Assembly: GCF_051014685.1 (NCBI RefSeq)
Contig: NW_027479402.1
Span: 62,001-126,000 of the forward strand
DNA: 64,000 bases
Direction of reading: 5' to 3'
Source of the DNA: Ptiloglossa arizonensis
Taxonomy: Eukaryota > Arthropoda > Insecta > Hymenoptera > Colletidae
Position numbers and translations under genes: made by a program. Shown one piece after another: positions 27,001 to 38,900 of this stretch. The notes beneath the pieces were generated by a model. It was given only the letters and a program-made list of their open reading frames with translations. It searched no databases and was not told the origin of the DNA. Numbering within the stretch: position 1 is the first letter of the stretch; each line of letters starts with the position of its first letter.

Positions 27001-29440
27001 TAAGAAACGCTCGAGAAACTCAACATTTTCGCAGTTCTGATGCTCGAAACGAATAACTAGAACGGCCTAGGGGAAAAGTACGCATACGGTTGTAATCGGG
27101 CGAGTTTCTACTTTCAGATGCAACAGAAATTTTGCGGATTGGTCAATCCGTTCGCGAGATATGGCAGTTTGGAAGTAAGAAACGCTTGAGAAACTCAAAA
27201 TTTTCGCAGTTCTGATGCTCGAAACGAATAACTAGAACGGCCTAGGGGAAAAGTACGCACACCGTTGTAATCGTGCGAGCTTCTACTTTCAGATGCAACA
27301 GAAATTTTGCGGATTGGTCAATCCATTCGCGAGATATGGCAGTTTGGAGGTAAGAAACGCTTGAGAAACTCAAAATTTTCGCAGTTCTGATGCTCGAAAC
27401 GAATAACTAGAACGGCCTAGGGGAAAAGTACGCATTCCGTTGTAATCGGGCGAGTTGCTACTTTCAGATGCATCAGAAATTTTGCGGATTAGTCAATCCG
27501 TTCGCGAGATATGGCAGTTTGGAGGTAAGAAACGCTTGAGAAACTCAAAATTTTCGCAGTTCTGATGCTCGACAAGCATAACTAGAACGGTCTAGGGGAA
27601 AAGTACGCATACCGTTGTAATCGGGCGAGTTTCTACTTTCAGATGCAACAGAAATTTTGCGGATTGGTCAATCCGTTCGCGAGATATGGCAGTTTGTAGG
27701 TAAGAAACGCTCGAGAAACTCAACATTTTCGCAGTACTGATGCTCGAAACGAATAACTAGAACGGCCTAGGGGAAAAGTACGCATACAGTTGTAATCGGG
27801 CGAGTTTCTACTTTCAGATGCAACAGAAATTTTGCGGATTGGTCAATCCGTTCGCGAGATATGGCAGTTTGGAGGTAAGAAACGCTTGAGAAACTCAAAA
27901 TTTTCGCAGTTCTGATGCTCGAAACGAATAACTAGAACGGCCTAGGGGAAAAGTACGCATACCGTTGTAATCGGGCGAGTTGCTACTTTCAGATGCATCA
28001 GAAATTTTGCGGATTGGTCAATCCGTTCGCGAGATATGGCAGTTTGGAAGTAAGAAACGCTTGAGAAACTCAAAATTTTCGCAGTTCTGATGCTCGACAA
28101 GCATAACTAGAACGGTCTAGGGGAAAAGTACGCATACTGTTGTAATCGGGCGAGTTTCTACTTTCAGATGCAACAGAAATTTTGCGGATTGGTCAATCCG
28201 TTCGCGAGATATGGCAGTTTGTAGGTAAGAAACACTCGAGAAACTCAACATTTTCGCAGTTCTGATGCTCGAAACGAATAACTAGAACGGCCTAAGGGAA
28301 AAGTACGCATACGGTTGTAATCGGGCGAGTTTCTACTTTCAGATGCAACAGAAATTTTGCGGATTGGTCAATCCGTTCGCGAGATATGGCAGTTTGGAAG
28401 TAAGAAACGCTTGAGAAACTCAAAATTTTCGCAGTTCTGATGCTCGACAAGCATAACTAGAACGGTCTAGGGGAAAAGTACGCATACTGTTGTAATCGGG
28501 CGAGTTGCTACTTTCAGATGCATCAGAAATTTTGCGGATTGGTCAATCCGTTCGTGAGATATGGCAGTTTGGAAGTAAGAAACGCTTGAGAAACTCAAAA
28601 TTTTCGCAGTTCTGATGCTCGAAACGAGTAACTAGAACGGCCTAGGGGAAAAGTACGCATACCGTTGTAATCGGGCGAGTTGCTACTTTCAGATGCATCA
28701 GAAATTTTGCGGATTGGTCAATCCGTTCGCGAGATATGGCAGTTTGTAGGTAAGAAACACTCGAGAAACTCAACATTTTCGCAGTTCTGATGCTCGAAAC
28801 GAATAACTAGAACGGCCTAGGGGAAAAGTACGCATACAGTTGTAATCGGGCGAGTTTCTACTTTCAGATGCAACAGAAATTTTGCGGATTGGTCAATCCG
28901 TTCGCGAGATATGGCAGTTTGGAGGTAAGAAACGCTTGAGAAACTCAAAATTTTCGCAGTTCTGATGCTCGAAACGAATAACTAGAACGGCCTAGGGGAA
29001 AAGTACGCATACCGTTGTAATCGGGCGAGTTGCTACTTTCAGATGCATCAGAAATTTTGCGGATTGGTCAATCCGTTCGCGAGATATGGCAGTTTGGAAG
29101 TAAGAAACACTCGAGAAACTCAACATTTTCGCAGTTCTGATGCTCGAAACGAATAACTAGAACGGCCTAAGGGAAAAGTACGCATACGGTTGTAATCGGG
29201 CGAGTTTCTACTTTCAGATGCAACAGAAATTTTGCGGATTGGTCAATCCGTTCGCGAGATATGGCAGTTTGGAGGTAAGAAACGCTTGAGAAACTCAAAA
29301 TTTTCGCAGTTCTGATGCTCGAAACGAATAACTAGAACGGCCTAGGGGAAAAGTACGCATACCGTTGTAATCGGGCGAGTTGCTACTTTCAGATGCATCA
29401 GAAATTTTGCGGATTGGTCAATCCGTTCGTGAGATATGGC
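24061..29440 (+). repeat. Second HOR domain: GTTGCTAC/CATCAG, ACAAGC and CTCGAGAAAC types
   Basis: New types appear here: GCGGACTGG with GCTTGATAAAC, GTAGGTAAG with CTCGAG (an XhoI site) and ACATTTTC, ACGGTTG, and TCGTGCGAGC. Bases 24292-24785 recur at 26742-27235 (2,450 bp, 14 monomers). The cassette of the 12-monomer HOR also recurs once at about 25870-26720, with GTTGCTAC in place of GTTACTAC. From 27.2 kb the array is dominated by short runs of the GTTGCTAC, ACAAGC and CTCGAG types in changing order. Confidence 0.75.
24806..25855 (+). repeat. 3-monomer (525-bp) tandem duplication
   Basis: The markers TACCCAT, GTAAGCGGG, GGATTTGTC, TTATCGCAG, ATGTACGC, TTGCAATCGGGCGACT and TTGAAATCGG recur after 525 bp, giving units at 24806-25330 and 25331-25855. 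The second unit has private changes (CAACAAAAATT and a GTAGG in place of GGAGG). Confidence 0.8.
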
Positions 29441-29490
29441 AGTTTGGAAGTAAGAAACGCTTGAGAAACTCAAAATTTTCGCAGTTCTGA

Positions 29491-32400
29491 TGCTCCAAAC
29501 GATTAACTAGAACGGCCTAGGAGAAAAGTACGCACACCGTTGTCATCGGGCGAGTTTCTACTTTCAGATGCAACAGAAATTTTGCGAATTGGTCAATCCG
29601 TTCGCGAGATATGGCAGTTTGGAAGTAAGAAACGCTTGAGAAACTCAAAATTTTCGCAGTTCTGATGCTCGAAACGAATAACTAGAACGGCCTAGGGGAA
29701 AAGTACGCACACCGTTGTAATCGGGCGAGCTTCTAATTTCAGATGCAACAGAAATTTTGCGGATTGGTTAATCCATTCGCGAGATATGGCAGTTTGGAGG
29801 TAAGAAACGCTTGAGAAGCTCAAAATTTTCGCAGTTCTGATGCTCGAAACGAATAACTTGAACGGCCTAGGGGAAAAGTACGCACACCGTTGTCATCGGG
29901 CGAGTTTCTACTTTCAGATGCAACAGAAATTTTGCGAATTGGTCAATCCGTTCGCGAGATATGGCAGTTTGGAAGTAAGAAACGCTTGAGAAACTCAAAA
30001 TTTTCGCAGTTCTGATGCTCGAAACGAATAACTAGAACGGCCTAGGGGAAAAGTACGCACACCGTTGTAATCGGGCGAGCTTCTAATTTCAGATGCAACA
30101 GAAATTTTGCGGATTGGTTAATCCATTCGCGAGATATGGCAGTTTGGAGGTAAGAAACGCTTGAGAAGCTCAAAATTTTCGCAGTTCTGATGCTCGAAAC
30201 GAATAACTAGAACGGCCTAGGGGAAAAGTACGCACACCGTTGTCATCGGGCGAGTTTCTACTTTCAGATGCAACAGAAATTTTGCGAATTGGTCAATCCG
30301 TTCGCGAGATATGGCAGTTTGGAAGTAAGAAACGCTTGAGAAACTCAACATTTTCGCAGTTCTGATGCTCGAAACGAATAACTAGAACGGCCTAGGGGAA
30401 AAGTACGCATGCCGTTGTAATCTGGCGAGTTTCTACATTCAGATGCAACAGAAATTTTGCGGATTGGTCAATCCGTTCGCGAGATATGGCAGTTTGGAGG
30501 TAAGAAACACTTGAGAAACTCAAAATCTTCGCAGTTCTGATGCTCGAAACGAATAACTAGAACGGCCTAGGAGAAAAGTACGCATACCGTTGTAATCGGG
30601 CGAGTTTCTACTGTCAGATGCAACAGAAATTTTGCGGATTAGTCAATCCGTTCGCGAGATATGGCAGTTTGGAGGAAAGAAACGCTTGAGAAACTCAAAA
30701 TTTTCGAAGTTCTGATGCTCGACAAGCATAACTAGAACGGTCTAGGGGAAAAGTACGCATACCGTTGTAATCGGGCGAGTTTCTACTTTCAGATGCAACA
30801 GAAATTTTGCGGATTGGTCAATCCGTTCGCGAGATATGGCAGTTTGGAAGTAAGAAACGCTTGAGAAACTCAAAATTTTCGCAGTTCTGATGCTCGACAA
30901 GCATAACTAGAACGGTCTAGGGGAAAAGTACGCATACTGTTGTAATCGGGCGAGTTTCTACTTTCAGATGCAACAGAAATTTTGCGGATTGGTCAATCCG
31001 TTCGCGAGATATGGCAGTTTGGAGGTAAGAAACGCTTGAGAAACTCAAAATTTTCGCAGTTCTGATGCTCGAAACGAATAACTAGAACGGCCTAGGGGAA
31101 AAGTACGCATACCGTTGTAATCGGGCGAGTTGCTACTTTCAGATGCATCAGAAATTTTGCGGATTGGTCAATCCGTTCGCGAGATATGGCAGTTTGGAAG
31201 TAAGAAACGCTTGAGAAACTCAAAATTTTCGCAGTTCTGATGCTCGACAAGCATAACTAGAACGGTCTAGGGGAAAAGTACGCATACTGTTGTAATCGGG
31301 CGAGTTTCTACTTTCAGATGCAACAGAAATTTTGCGGATTGGTCAATCCGTTCGCGAGATATGGCAGTTTGTAGGTAAGAAACACTCGAGAAACTCAACA
31401 TTTTCGCAGTTCTGATGCTCGAAACGAATAACTAGAACGGCCTAAGGGAAAAGTACGCATACGGTTGTAATCGGGCGAGTTTCTACTTTCAGATGCAACA
31501 GAAATTTTGCGGATTGGTCAATCCGTTCGCGAGATATGGCAGTTTGGAAGTAAGAAACGCTTGAGAAACTCAAAATTTTCGCAGTTCTGATGCTCGACAA
31601 GCATAACTAGAACGGTCTAGGGGAAAAGTACGCATACTGTTGTAATCGGGCGAGTTGCTACTTTCAGATGCATCAGAAATTTTGCGGATTGGTCAATCCG
31701 TTCGTGAGATATGGCAGTTTGGAAGTAAGAAACGCTTGAGAAACTCAAAATTTTCGCAGTTCTGATGCTCGAAACGATTAACTAGAACGGCCTAGGGGAA
31801 AAGTACGCATACCGTTGTAATCGGGCGAGTTGCTACTTTCAGATGCATCAGAAATTTTGCGGATTGGTCAATCCGTTCGCGAGATGTGGCAGTTTGTAGG
31901 TAAGAAACACTCGAGAAACTCAACATTTTCGCAGTTCTGATGCTCGAAACGAATAACTAGAACGGCCTAGGGGAAAAGTACGCATACAGTTGTAATCGGG
32001 CGAGTTTCTACTTTCAGATGCAACAGAAATTTTGCGGATTGGTCAATCCGTTCGCGAGATATGGCAGTTTGGAGGTAAGAAACGCTTGAGAAACTCAAAA
32101 TTTTCGCAGTTCTGATGCTCGAAACGAATAACTAGAACGGCCTAGGGGAAAACTACGCATACCGTTGTAATCGGGCGAGTTGCTACTTTCAGATGCATCA
32201 GAAATTTTGCGGATTGGTCAATCCGTTCGCGAGATATGGCAGTTTGGAAGTAAGAAACGCTTGAGAAACTCAAAATTTTCGCAGTTCTGATGCTCGACAA
32301 GCATAACTAGAACGGTCTAGGGGAAAAGTACGCATACTGTTGTAATCGGGCGAGTTTCTACTTTCAGATGCAACAGAAATTTTGCGGATTGGTCAATCCG

Positions 32401-32990
32401 TTCGCGAGATATGGCAGTTTGTAGGTAAGAAACACTTGAGAAACTCAACATTTTCGCAGTTCTGATGCTCGAAACGAATAACTAGAACGGCCTAAGGGAA
32501 AAGTACGCATACGGTTGTAATCGGGCGAGTTTCTACTTTCAGATGCAACAGAAATTTTGCGGATTGGTCAATCCGTTCGCGAGATATGGCAGTTTGGAGG
32601 TAAGAAACGCTTGAGAAACTCAAAATTTTCGCAGTTCTGATGCTCGAAACGAATAACTAGAACGGCCTAGGGGAAAAGTACGCATACCGTTGTAATCGGG
32701 CGAGTTGCTACTTTCAGATGCATCAGAAATTTTGCGGATTGGTCAATCCGTTCGTGAGATATGGCAGTTTGGAAGTAAGAAACGCTTGAGAAACTCAAAA
32801 TTTTCGCAGTTCTGATGCTCGAAACGATTAACTAGAACGGCCTAGGGGAAAAGTACGCATACCGTTGTAATCGGGCGAGTTGCTACTTTCAGATGCATCA
32901 GAAATTTTGCGGATTGGTCAATCCGTTCGTGAGATATGGCAGTTTGGAAGTAAGAAACGCATGAGAAACTCAAAATTTTCGCAGTTCTGA
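29491..32990 (+). repeat. 20-monomer (3,500-bp) HOR, copy 1
   Basis: It starts at the rare TGCTCCAAAC marker (29491), which recurs at 32991. AATAACTTGAACGG at 29852 recurs at 33352, and CCTAAGGG at 31441 recurs at 34941. Inside, two monomer types alternate (TGTCATCGGG/GCGAATTGG and CTTCTAATTTC/GGTTAATCC) as a 350-bp dimer in three tandem copies from 29541. Bases 31351-32250 also match 28201-29100 at 3,150 bp (18 monomers). Confidence 0.75.
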
Positions 32991-35050
32991 TGCTCCAAAC
33001 GATTAACTAGAACGGCCAAGGGGAAAAGTACGCACACCGTTGTCATCGGGCGAGTTTCTACTTTCAGATGCAACAGAAATTTTGCGAATTGGTCAATCCG
33101 TTCGCGAGATATGGCAGTTTGGAAGTAAGAAACGCTTGAGAAACTCAAAATTTTCGCAGTTCTGATGCTCGAAACGAATAACTAGAACGGCCTAGGGGAA
33201 AAGTACGCACACCGTTGTAATCGGGCGAGCTTCTAATTTCAGATGCAACAGAAATTTTGCGGATTGGTTAATCCATTCGCGAGATATGGCAGTTTGGAGG
33301 TAAGAAACGCTTGAGAAGCTCAAAATTTTCGCAGTTCTGATGCTCGAAACGAATAACTTGAACGGCCTAGGGGAAAAGTACGCACACCGTTGTCATCGGG
33401 CGAGTTTCTACTTTCAGATGCAACAGAAATTTTGCGAATTGGTCAATCCGTTCGCGAGATATGGCAGTTTGGAAGTAAGAAACGCTTGAGAAACTCAAAA
33501 TTTTCGCAGTTCTGATGCTCGAAACGAATAACTAGAACGGCCTAGGGGAAAAGTACGCAAACCGTTGTAATCGGGCGAGCTTCTAATTTCAGATGCAACA
33601 GAAATTTTGCGGATTGGTTAATCCATTCGCGAGATATGGCAGTTTGGAGGTAAGAAACGCTTGAGAAGCTCAAAATTTTCGCAGTTCTGATGCTCGAAAC
33701 GAATAACTAGAACGGCCTAGGGGAAAAGTACGCACACCGTTGTCATCGGGCGAGTTTCTACTTTCAGATGCAACAGAAATTTTGCGAATTGGTCAATCCG
33801 TTCGCGAGATATGGCAGTTTGGAAGTAAGAAACGCTTGAGAAACTCAACATTTTCGCAGTTCTGATGCTCGAAACGAATAACTAGAACGGCCTAGGGGAA
33901 AAGTACGCATGCCGTTGTAATCGGGCGAGTTTCTACATTCAGATGCAACAGAAATTTTGCGGATTGGTCAATCCGTTCGCGAGATATGGCAGTTTGGAGG
34001 TAAGAAACACTTGAGAAACTCAAAATCTTCGCAGTTCTGATCCTCGAAACGAATAACTAGAACGGCCTAGGAGAAAAGTACGCATACCGTTGTAATCGGG
34101 CGAGTTTCTACTGTCAGATGCAACAGAAATTTTGCGGATTAGCCAATCCGTTCGCGAGATATGGCAGTTTGGAGGAAAGAAACGCTTGAGAAACTCAAAA
34201 TTTTCGAAGTTCTGATGCTCGACAAGCATAACTAGAACGGTCTAGGGGAAAAGTACGCATACCGTTGTAATCGGGCGAGTTTCTACTTTCAGATGCAACA
34301 GAAATTTTGCGGATTGGTCAATCCGTTCGCGAGATATGGCAGTTTGGAAGTAAGAAACGCTTGAGAAACACAAAATTTTCGCAGTTCTGATGCTCGACAA
34401 GCATAACTAGAACGGTCTAGGGGAAAAGTACGCATACTGTTGTAATCGGGCGAGTTTCTACTTTCAGATGCAACAGAAATTTTGCGGATTGGTCAATCCG
34501 TTCGCGAGATATGGCAGTTTGGAGGTAAGAAACGCTTGAGAAACTCAAAATTTTCGCAGTTCTGATGCTCGAAACGAATAACTAGAACGGCCTAGGGGAA
34601 AAGTACGCATACCGTTGTAATCGGGCGAGTTGCTACTTTCAGATGCATCAGAAATTTTGCGGATTGGTCAATCCGTTCGCGAGATATGGCAGTTTGGAAG
34701 TAAGAAACGCTTGAGAAACTCAAAATTTTCGCAGTTCTGATGCTCGACAAGCATAACTAGAACGGTCTAGGGGAAAAGTACGCATACTGTTGTAATCGGG
34801 CGAGTTTCTACTTTCAGATGCAACAGAAATTTTGCGGATTGGTCAATCCGTTCGCGAGATATGGCAGTTTGTAGGTAAGAAACACTCGAGAAACTCAACA
34901 TTTTCGCAGTTCTGATGCTCGAAACGAATAACTAGAACGGCCTAAGGGAAAAGTACGCATACGGTTGTAATCGGGCGAGTTTCTAGTTTCAGATGCAACA
35001 GAAATTTTGCGGATTGGTCAATCCGTTCGCGAGATATGGCAGTTTGGAGG
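32991..35050 (+). repeat. 20-monomer HOR, copy 2, cut at about 12 monomers
   Basis: It follows 29491-31550 at a 3,500-bp shift, including the 350-bp dimer run (TGTCATCGGG at 33041, 33391 and 33741). Differences noted: CGCAAACCG at 33557, GATCCTCG near 34040, AGCCAATCC at 34141, TTTCTAGTTTC at 34980. It ends where GGAAG becomes GGAGG at about 35050. Confidence 0.75.
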
Positions 35051-38000
35051 TAAGAAACGCTTGAGAAACTCAAAATTTTCGCAGTTCTGATGCTCGAAAC
35101 GAATAACCAGAACGGCCTAGGGGAAAAGTACGCATACCGTTGTAATCGGGCGAGTTTCTACTTTCAGATGCAACAGAAATTTTGCGGATTGGTCAATCCG
35201 TTCGCGAGATATGGCAGTTTGGAGGTAAGAAACGCTTGAGAAACTCAAAATTTTCGCAGTTCTGATGCTCGAAACGAATAACCAGAACGGCCTAGGGGAA
35301 AAGTACGCATACCGTTGTAATCGGGCGAGTTTCTACTTTCAGATGCAACAGAAATTTTGCGGATTGGTCAATCCGTTCGCGAGATATGGCAGTTTGGATG
35401 TAAGCAACGCTTGGGAAACCCAAAATTTTCGCAGTTCTCATGCTCGAAACGTATAACTACAACGGCCTAGGGGAAAAGTACGCATACCGTTGTAATCGGG
35501 CGAGTTTCTACTTTCAGATGCAACAGAAATTTTGCGGATTGGTCAATCCATTCGCGAGATATGGCAGTTTGGAGGTAAGAAACGCTTGAGAAACTCAAAA
35601 TTTTCGCAGTTCTGATGCTCGAAACGATTAACTAGAACGGCCTAGGAGAAAAGTACGCATACCGTTGTAATCGGGCGAGTTTCTACTGTCAGATGCAACA
35701 GAAATTTTGCGGATTAGTCAATCCGTTCGCGAGATATGGCAGTTTGGAGGAAAGAAACGCTTGAGAAACTCAAAATTTTCGCAGTTTTGATGCTCGACAA
35801 GCATAACTAGAACGGTCTAGGGGAAAAGTACGCATACCGTTGTAATCGGGCGACTTTCTACTTTCAGATGCAACAGAAATTTTGCGAATTGGTCAATCCG
35901 TTCGCGAGGTATGGCAGTTTGTAGGTAAGAAACGCTTGAGAAACTCAAAATTTTTGCAGATCTGATGCTCGAAACGAATAACTAGAACGGCCTAGGGTAA
36001 AAGTACGCATACCGTTGTAATCGGGCGAGTTTCTACTTTCAGATGCAACAGAAATTTTGCGGATTGGTCAATCCGTTCGCGAGATATGGCAGTTTGGAGG
36101 TAAGAAACGCTTGAGAAACTCAAAATTTTCGCAGTTCTGATGCTCGAAACGAATAACTAGAACGGACTAGGGGAAAAGTACGCATACCGTTGTAATCGGG
36201 CGAGTTTCTACTTTCAGATGCAACAGAAATTTTGCGGATTGGTCAATCCGTTCGCGAGATATGGTAATTTGGAGGTAAGAAACGGTTGAGAAACTCAAAA
36301 TTTTCACAGTTCTGATGCTCGAAACGAATAACCAGAACGGACTAGGGGAAAAGTACGCATACCGTTGTAATCGGGCGAGATTCTACTTTCAGATGCAACA
36401 GAAATTTTGCGGATTAGTCAATCCGTTCGCGAGATATGGCAGTTTGGAGGTAAGAAACGCTTGAGAAACCCAAAATTTTCGCAGTTCTCATGCTCGAAAC
36501 GTATAACTACAACGGCCTAGGGGAAAAGTACGCATACCGTTGTAATCGGGCGACTTTCTACTTTCAGATGCAACAGAAATTTTGCGAATTGGTCAATCCG
36601 TTCGCGAGGTATGGCAGTTTGTAGGTAAGAAACGCTTGAGAAACTCAACATTTTTGCAGATCTGATGCTCGAAACGAATAACTAGAACGGCCTAGGGTAA
36701 AAGTACGCATACCGTTGTAATCGGGCGAGTTCCTACTTTCAGATACAACAGAAATTTTGCGAATTGGTCAATCCGTTCGCGAGGTATGGCAGTTTGTAGG
36801 TAAGAAACGCTTGAGAAACTCAACATTTTTGCAGATCTGATGCTCGAAACGAATAACTAGAACGGCCTAGGGGAAAAGTACGCATACCGTTGTAATCGGG
36901 CGAGTTGCTACTTTCAGATGCATCAGAAATTTTGCGGATTGGTCAATCCGTTCGCGAGATATGGCAGTTTGGAAGTAAGAAACGCTTGAGAAACTCAAAA
37001 TTTTCGCAGTTCTGATGCTCGACAAGCATAACTAGAACGGTCTAGGGGAAAAGTACGCATACCGTTGTAATCGGGCGAGTTTCTACTTTCAGATGCAACA
37101 GAAATTTTGCGGTTTGGTCAATCCGTTCGCGAAATATGGCAGTTTGTAGGTAAGAAACGCTCGAGAAACTCAACATTTTCGCAGTTCTGATGCTCGAAAC
37201 GAATAACTAGAACGGCCTAGGGGAAAAGTACGCATACAGTTGTAATCGGGCGTGTTTCTACTTTCAGATGCAACAGAAATTTTGCGGATTGGTCAATCCG
37301 TTCGCGAGATATGGCAGTTTGGAGGTAAGAAACGCTTGAGAAACTCAAAATTTTCGCAGTTCTGATGCGCGAAACGATTAACTAAAACGGCCTAGGGGAA
37401 AAGTACGCACACCGTTGTAATCGGGCGAGTTTCTACTTTCAGATGCAACAGAAATTTTGCGGATTGGTCAATCCGTTCGCGAGATATGGCAGTTTGGAAG
37501 CAAGAAACGCTTGAGAAACTCAAAATTTTCGCAGTTCTGATGCTCGAAACGAATAACTAGGACGGCCTAGGGGAAAAGTACGCACACCGTTGTAATCGGG
37601 CGAGCTTCTAATTTCAGATGCAACAGAAATTTTGCGGATTGGTTAATCCATTCGCGAGATATGGCAGTTTGGAGGTAAGAAACGCTTGAGAAGCTCAAAA
37701 TTTTCGCAGTTCTGATGCTCGAAACGAATAACTAGAACGGCCTAGGGGAAAAGTACGCACACCGTTGTAATCGGGCGAGTTTCTACGTTCAGATGCAACA
37801 GAAATTTTGCGGATTGGTCAATCCGTTCGCGATATATGGCAGTTTCTAGGTAAGAAACGCTTGAGAAACTCAACATTTTCGCAGTTCTGATGCTCGAAAC
37901 GAATAACTAGAACGGCCTAGGGGAAAAGTACGCATACCGTTGTAATCGGGCGAGTTTCTACTTTCAGATGCAACAGAAATTTTGCGGATTGGTCAATCCG

Positions 38001-38243
38001 TTCGCGAGATATGGCAGTTTGGAGGTAAGAAACGCTTGAGAAACTCAACATTTTCGCAGTTCTGATGCTCGAAACGAATAACTAGAACGGCCTAGGGGAA
38101 AAGTACGCATGCCGTTGTAATCGGGCGAGTTTCTACATTCAGATGCAACAGAAATTTTGCGGATTGGTCAATCCGTTCGCGAGATATGGCAGTTTGGAGG
38201 AAAGAAACGCTTGAGAAACTCAAAATTTTCGCAGTTCTGATGC

Positions 38244-38246
38244 TTC
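38244..38246 (+). other. 1-bp insertion (extra T)
   Basis: GATGCTTCGACA replaces GATGCTCGACA. From this point the monomer phase is shifted by +1. Confidence 0.9.
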
Positions 38247-38613
38247 GACAAGCATAACTAGAACGGTCTAGGGGAAAAGTGCGCATACCGTTGTAATCGG
38301 GCGAGTTTCTACTTTCAGATGCAACAGAAATTTTGCGGATTGGTCAATCCGTTCGCGAGATATGGCAGTTTGGAGGTAAGCAACGCTTGGGAAACCCAAA
38401 ATTTTCGCAGTTCTCATGCTCGAAACGTATAACTACAACGGCCTAGGGGAAAAGTACGCATACCGTTGTAATCGGGCGAGTTTCTACTTTCAGATGCAAC
38501 AGAAATTTTGCGGATTGGTCAATCCGTTCGCGAGATATGGCAGTTTGTAGGTAAGAAACGCTTGAGAAACTCAACATTTTTGCAGTTCTGATGCTCGAAA
38601 CGAATAACTAGAA

Positions 38614-38625
38614 CGGCTCTGGGGG
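38614..38625 (+). other. Complex 1-bp length change
   Basis: ACGGCTCTGGGGGAAAAG replaces ACGGCCTAGGGGAAAAG, a net gain of one base with rearranged neighbours. The CCTAGG site is lost. Phase becomes +2 from here to about 47.4 kb. Confidence 0.85.
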
Positions 38626-38900
38626 AAAAGTACGCATACCGTTGTAATCGGGCGAGTTTCTACTTTCAGATGCAACAGAAATTTTGCGGATTGGTCAATC
38701 CGTTCGCGAGACATGGCAGTTTGGAGGTAAGAAACGCTTGAGAAACTCAAAATTTTCGCAGTTCTGATGCTCGAAACGAATAACTACAACGGCCTAGGGA
38801 AAAAGTACGCACACCGTTGTAATCGGGCGAGTTTCTACTTTCAGATGCAACAGAAATTTTGCGGACTGGTCAATCCGTTCGCGAGATATGGCAATTTGGA

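Larger units (their letters stand above)
35051..38900 (+). repeat. Diverse mosaic zone with two insertions
   Basis: Types seen at the left end of the window reappear here: CAGATCTG with CTAGGGTAAAAG, GGTAATTTGG, TTGGGAAACCC. They are mixed with types of the second domain. No HOR longer than about two monomers is evident. It contains many private substitutions (CGAGGTATGG three times, CGTGTTTC, GATGCGCG, GATATATGG). Both single-base insertions found in the window lie here, at about 38244 and 38617. This looks like an older or less homogenised island between two homogenised zones. Confidence 0.75.
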
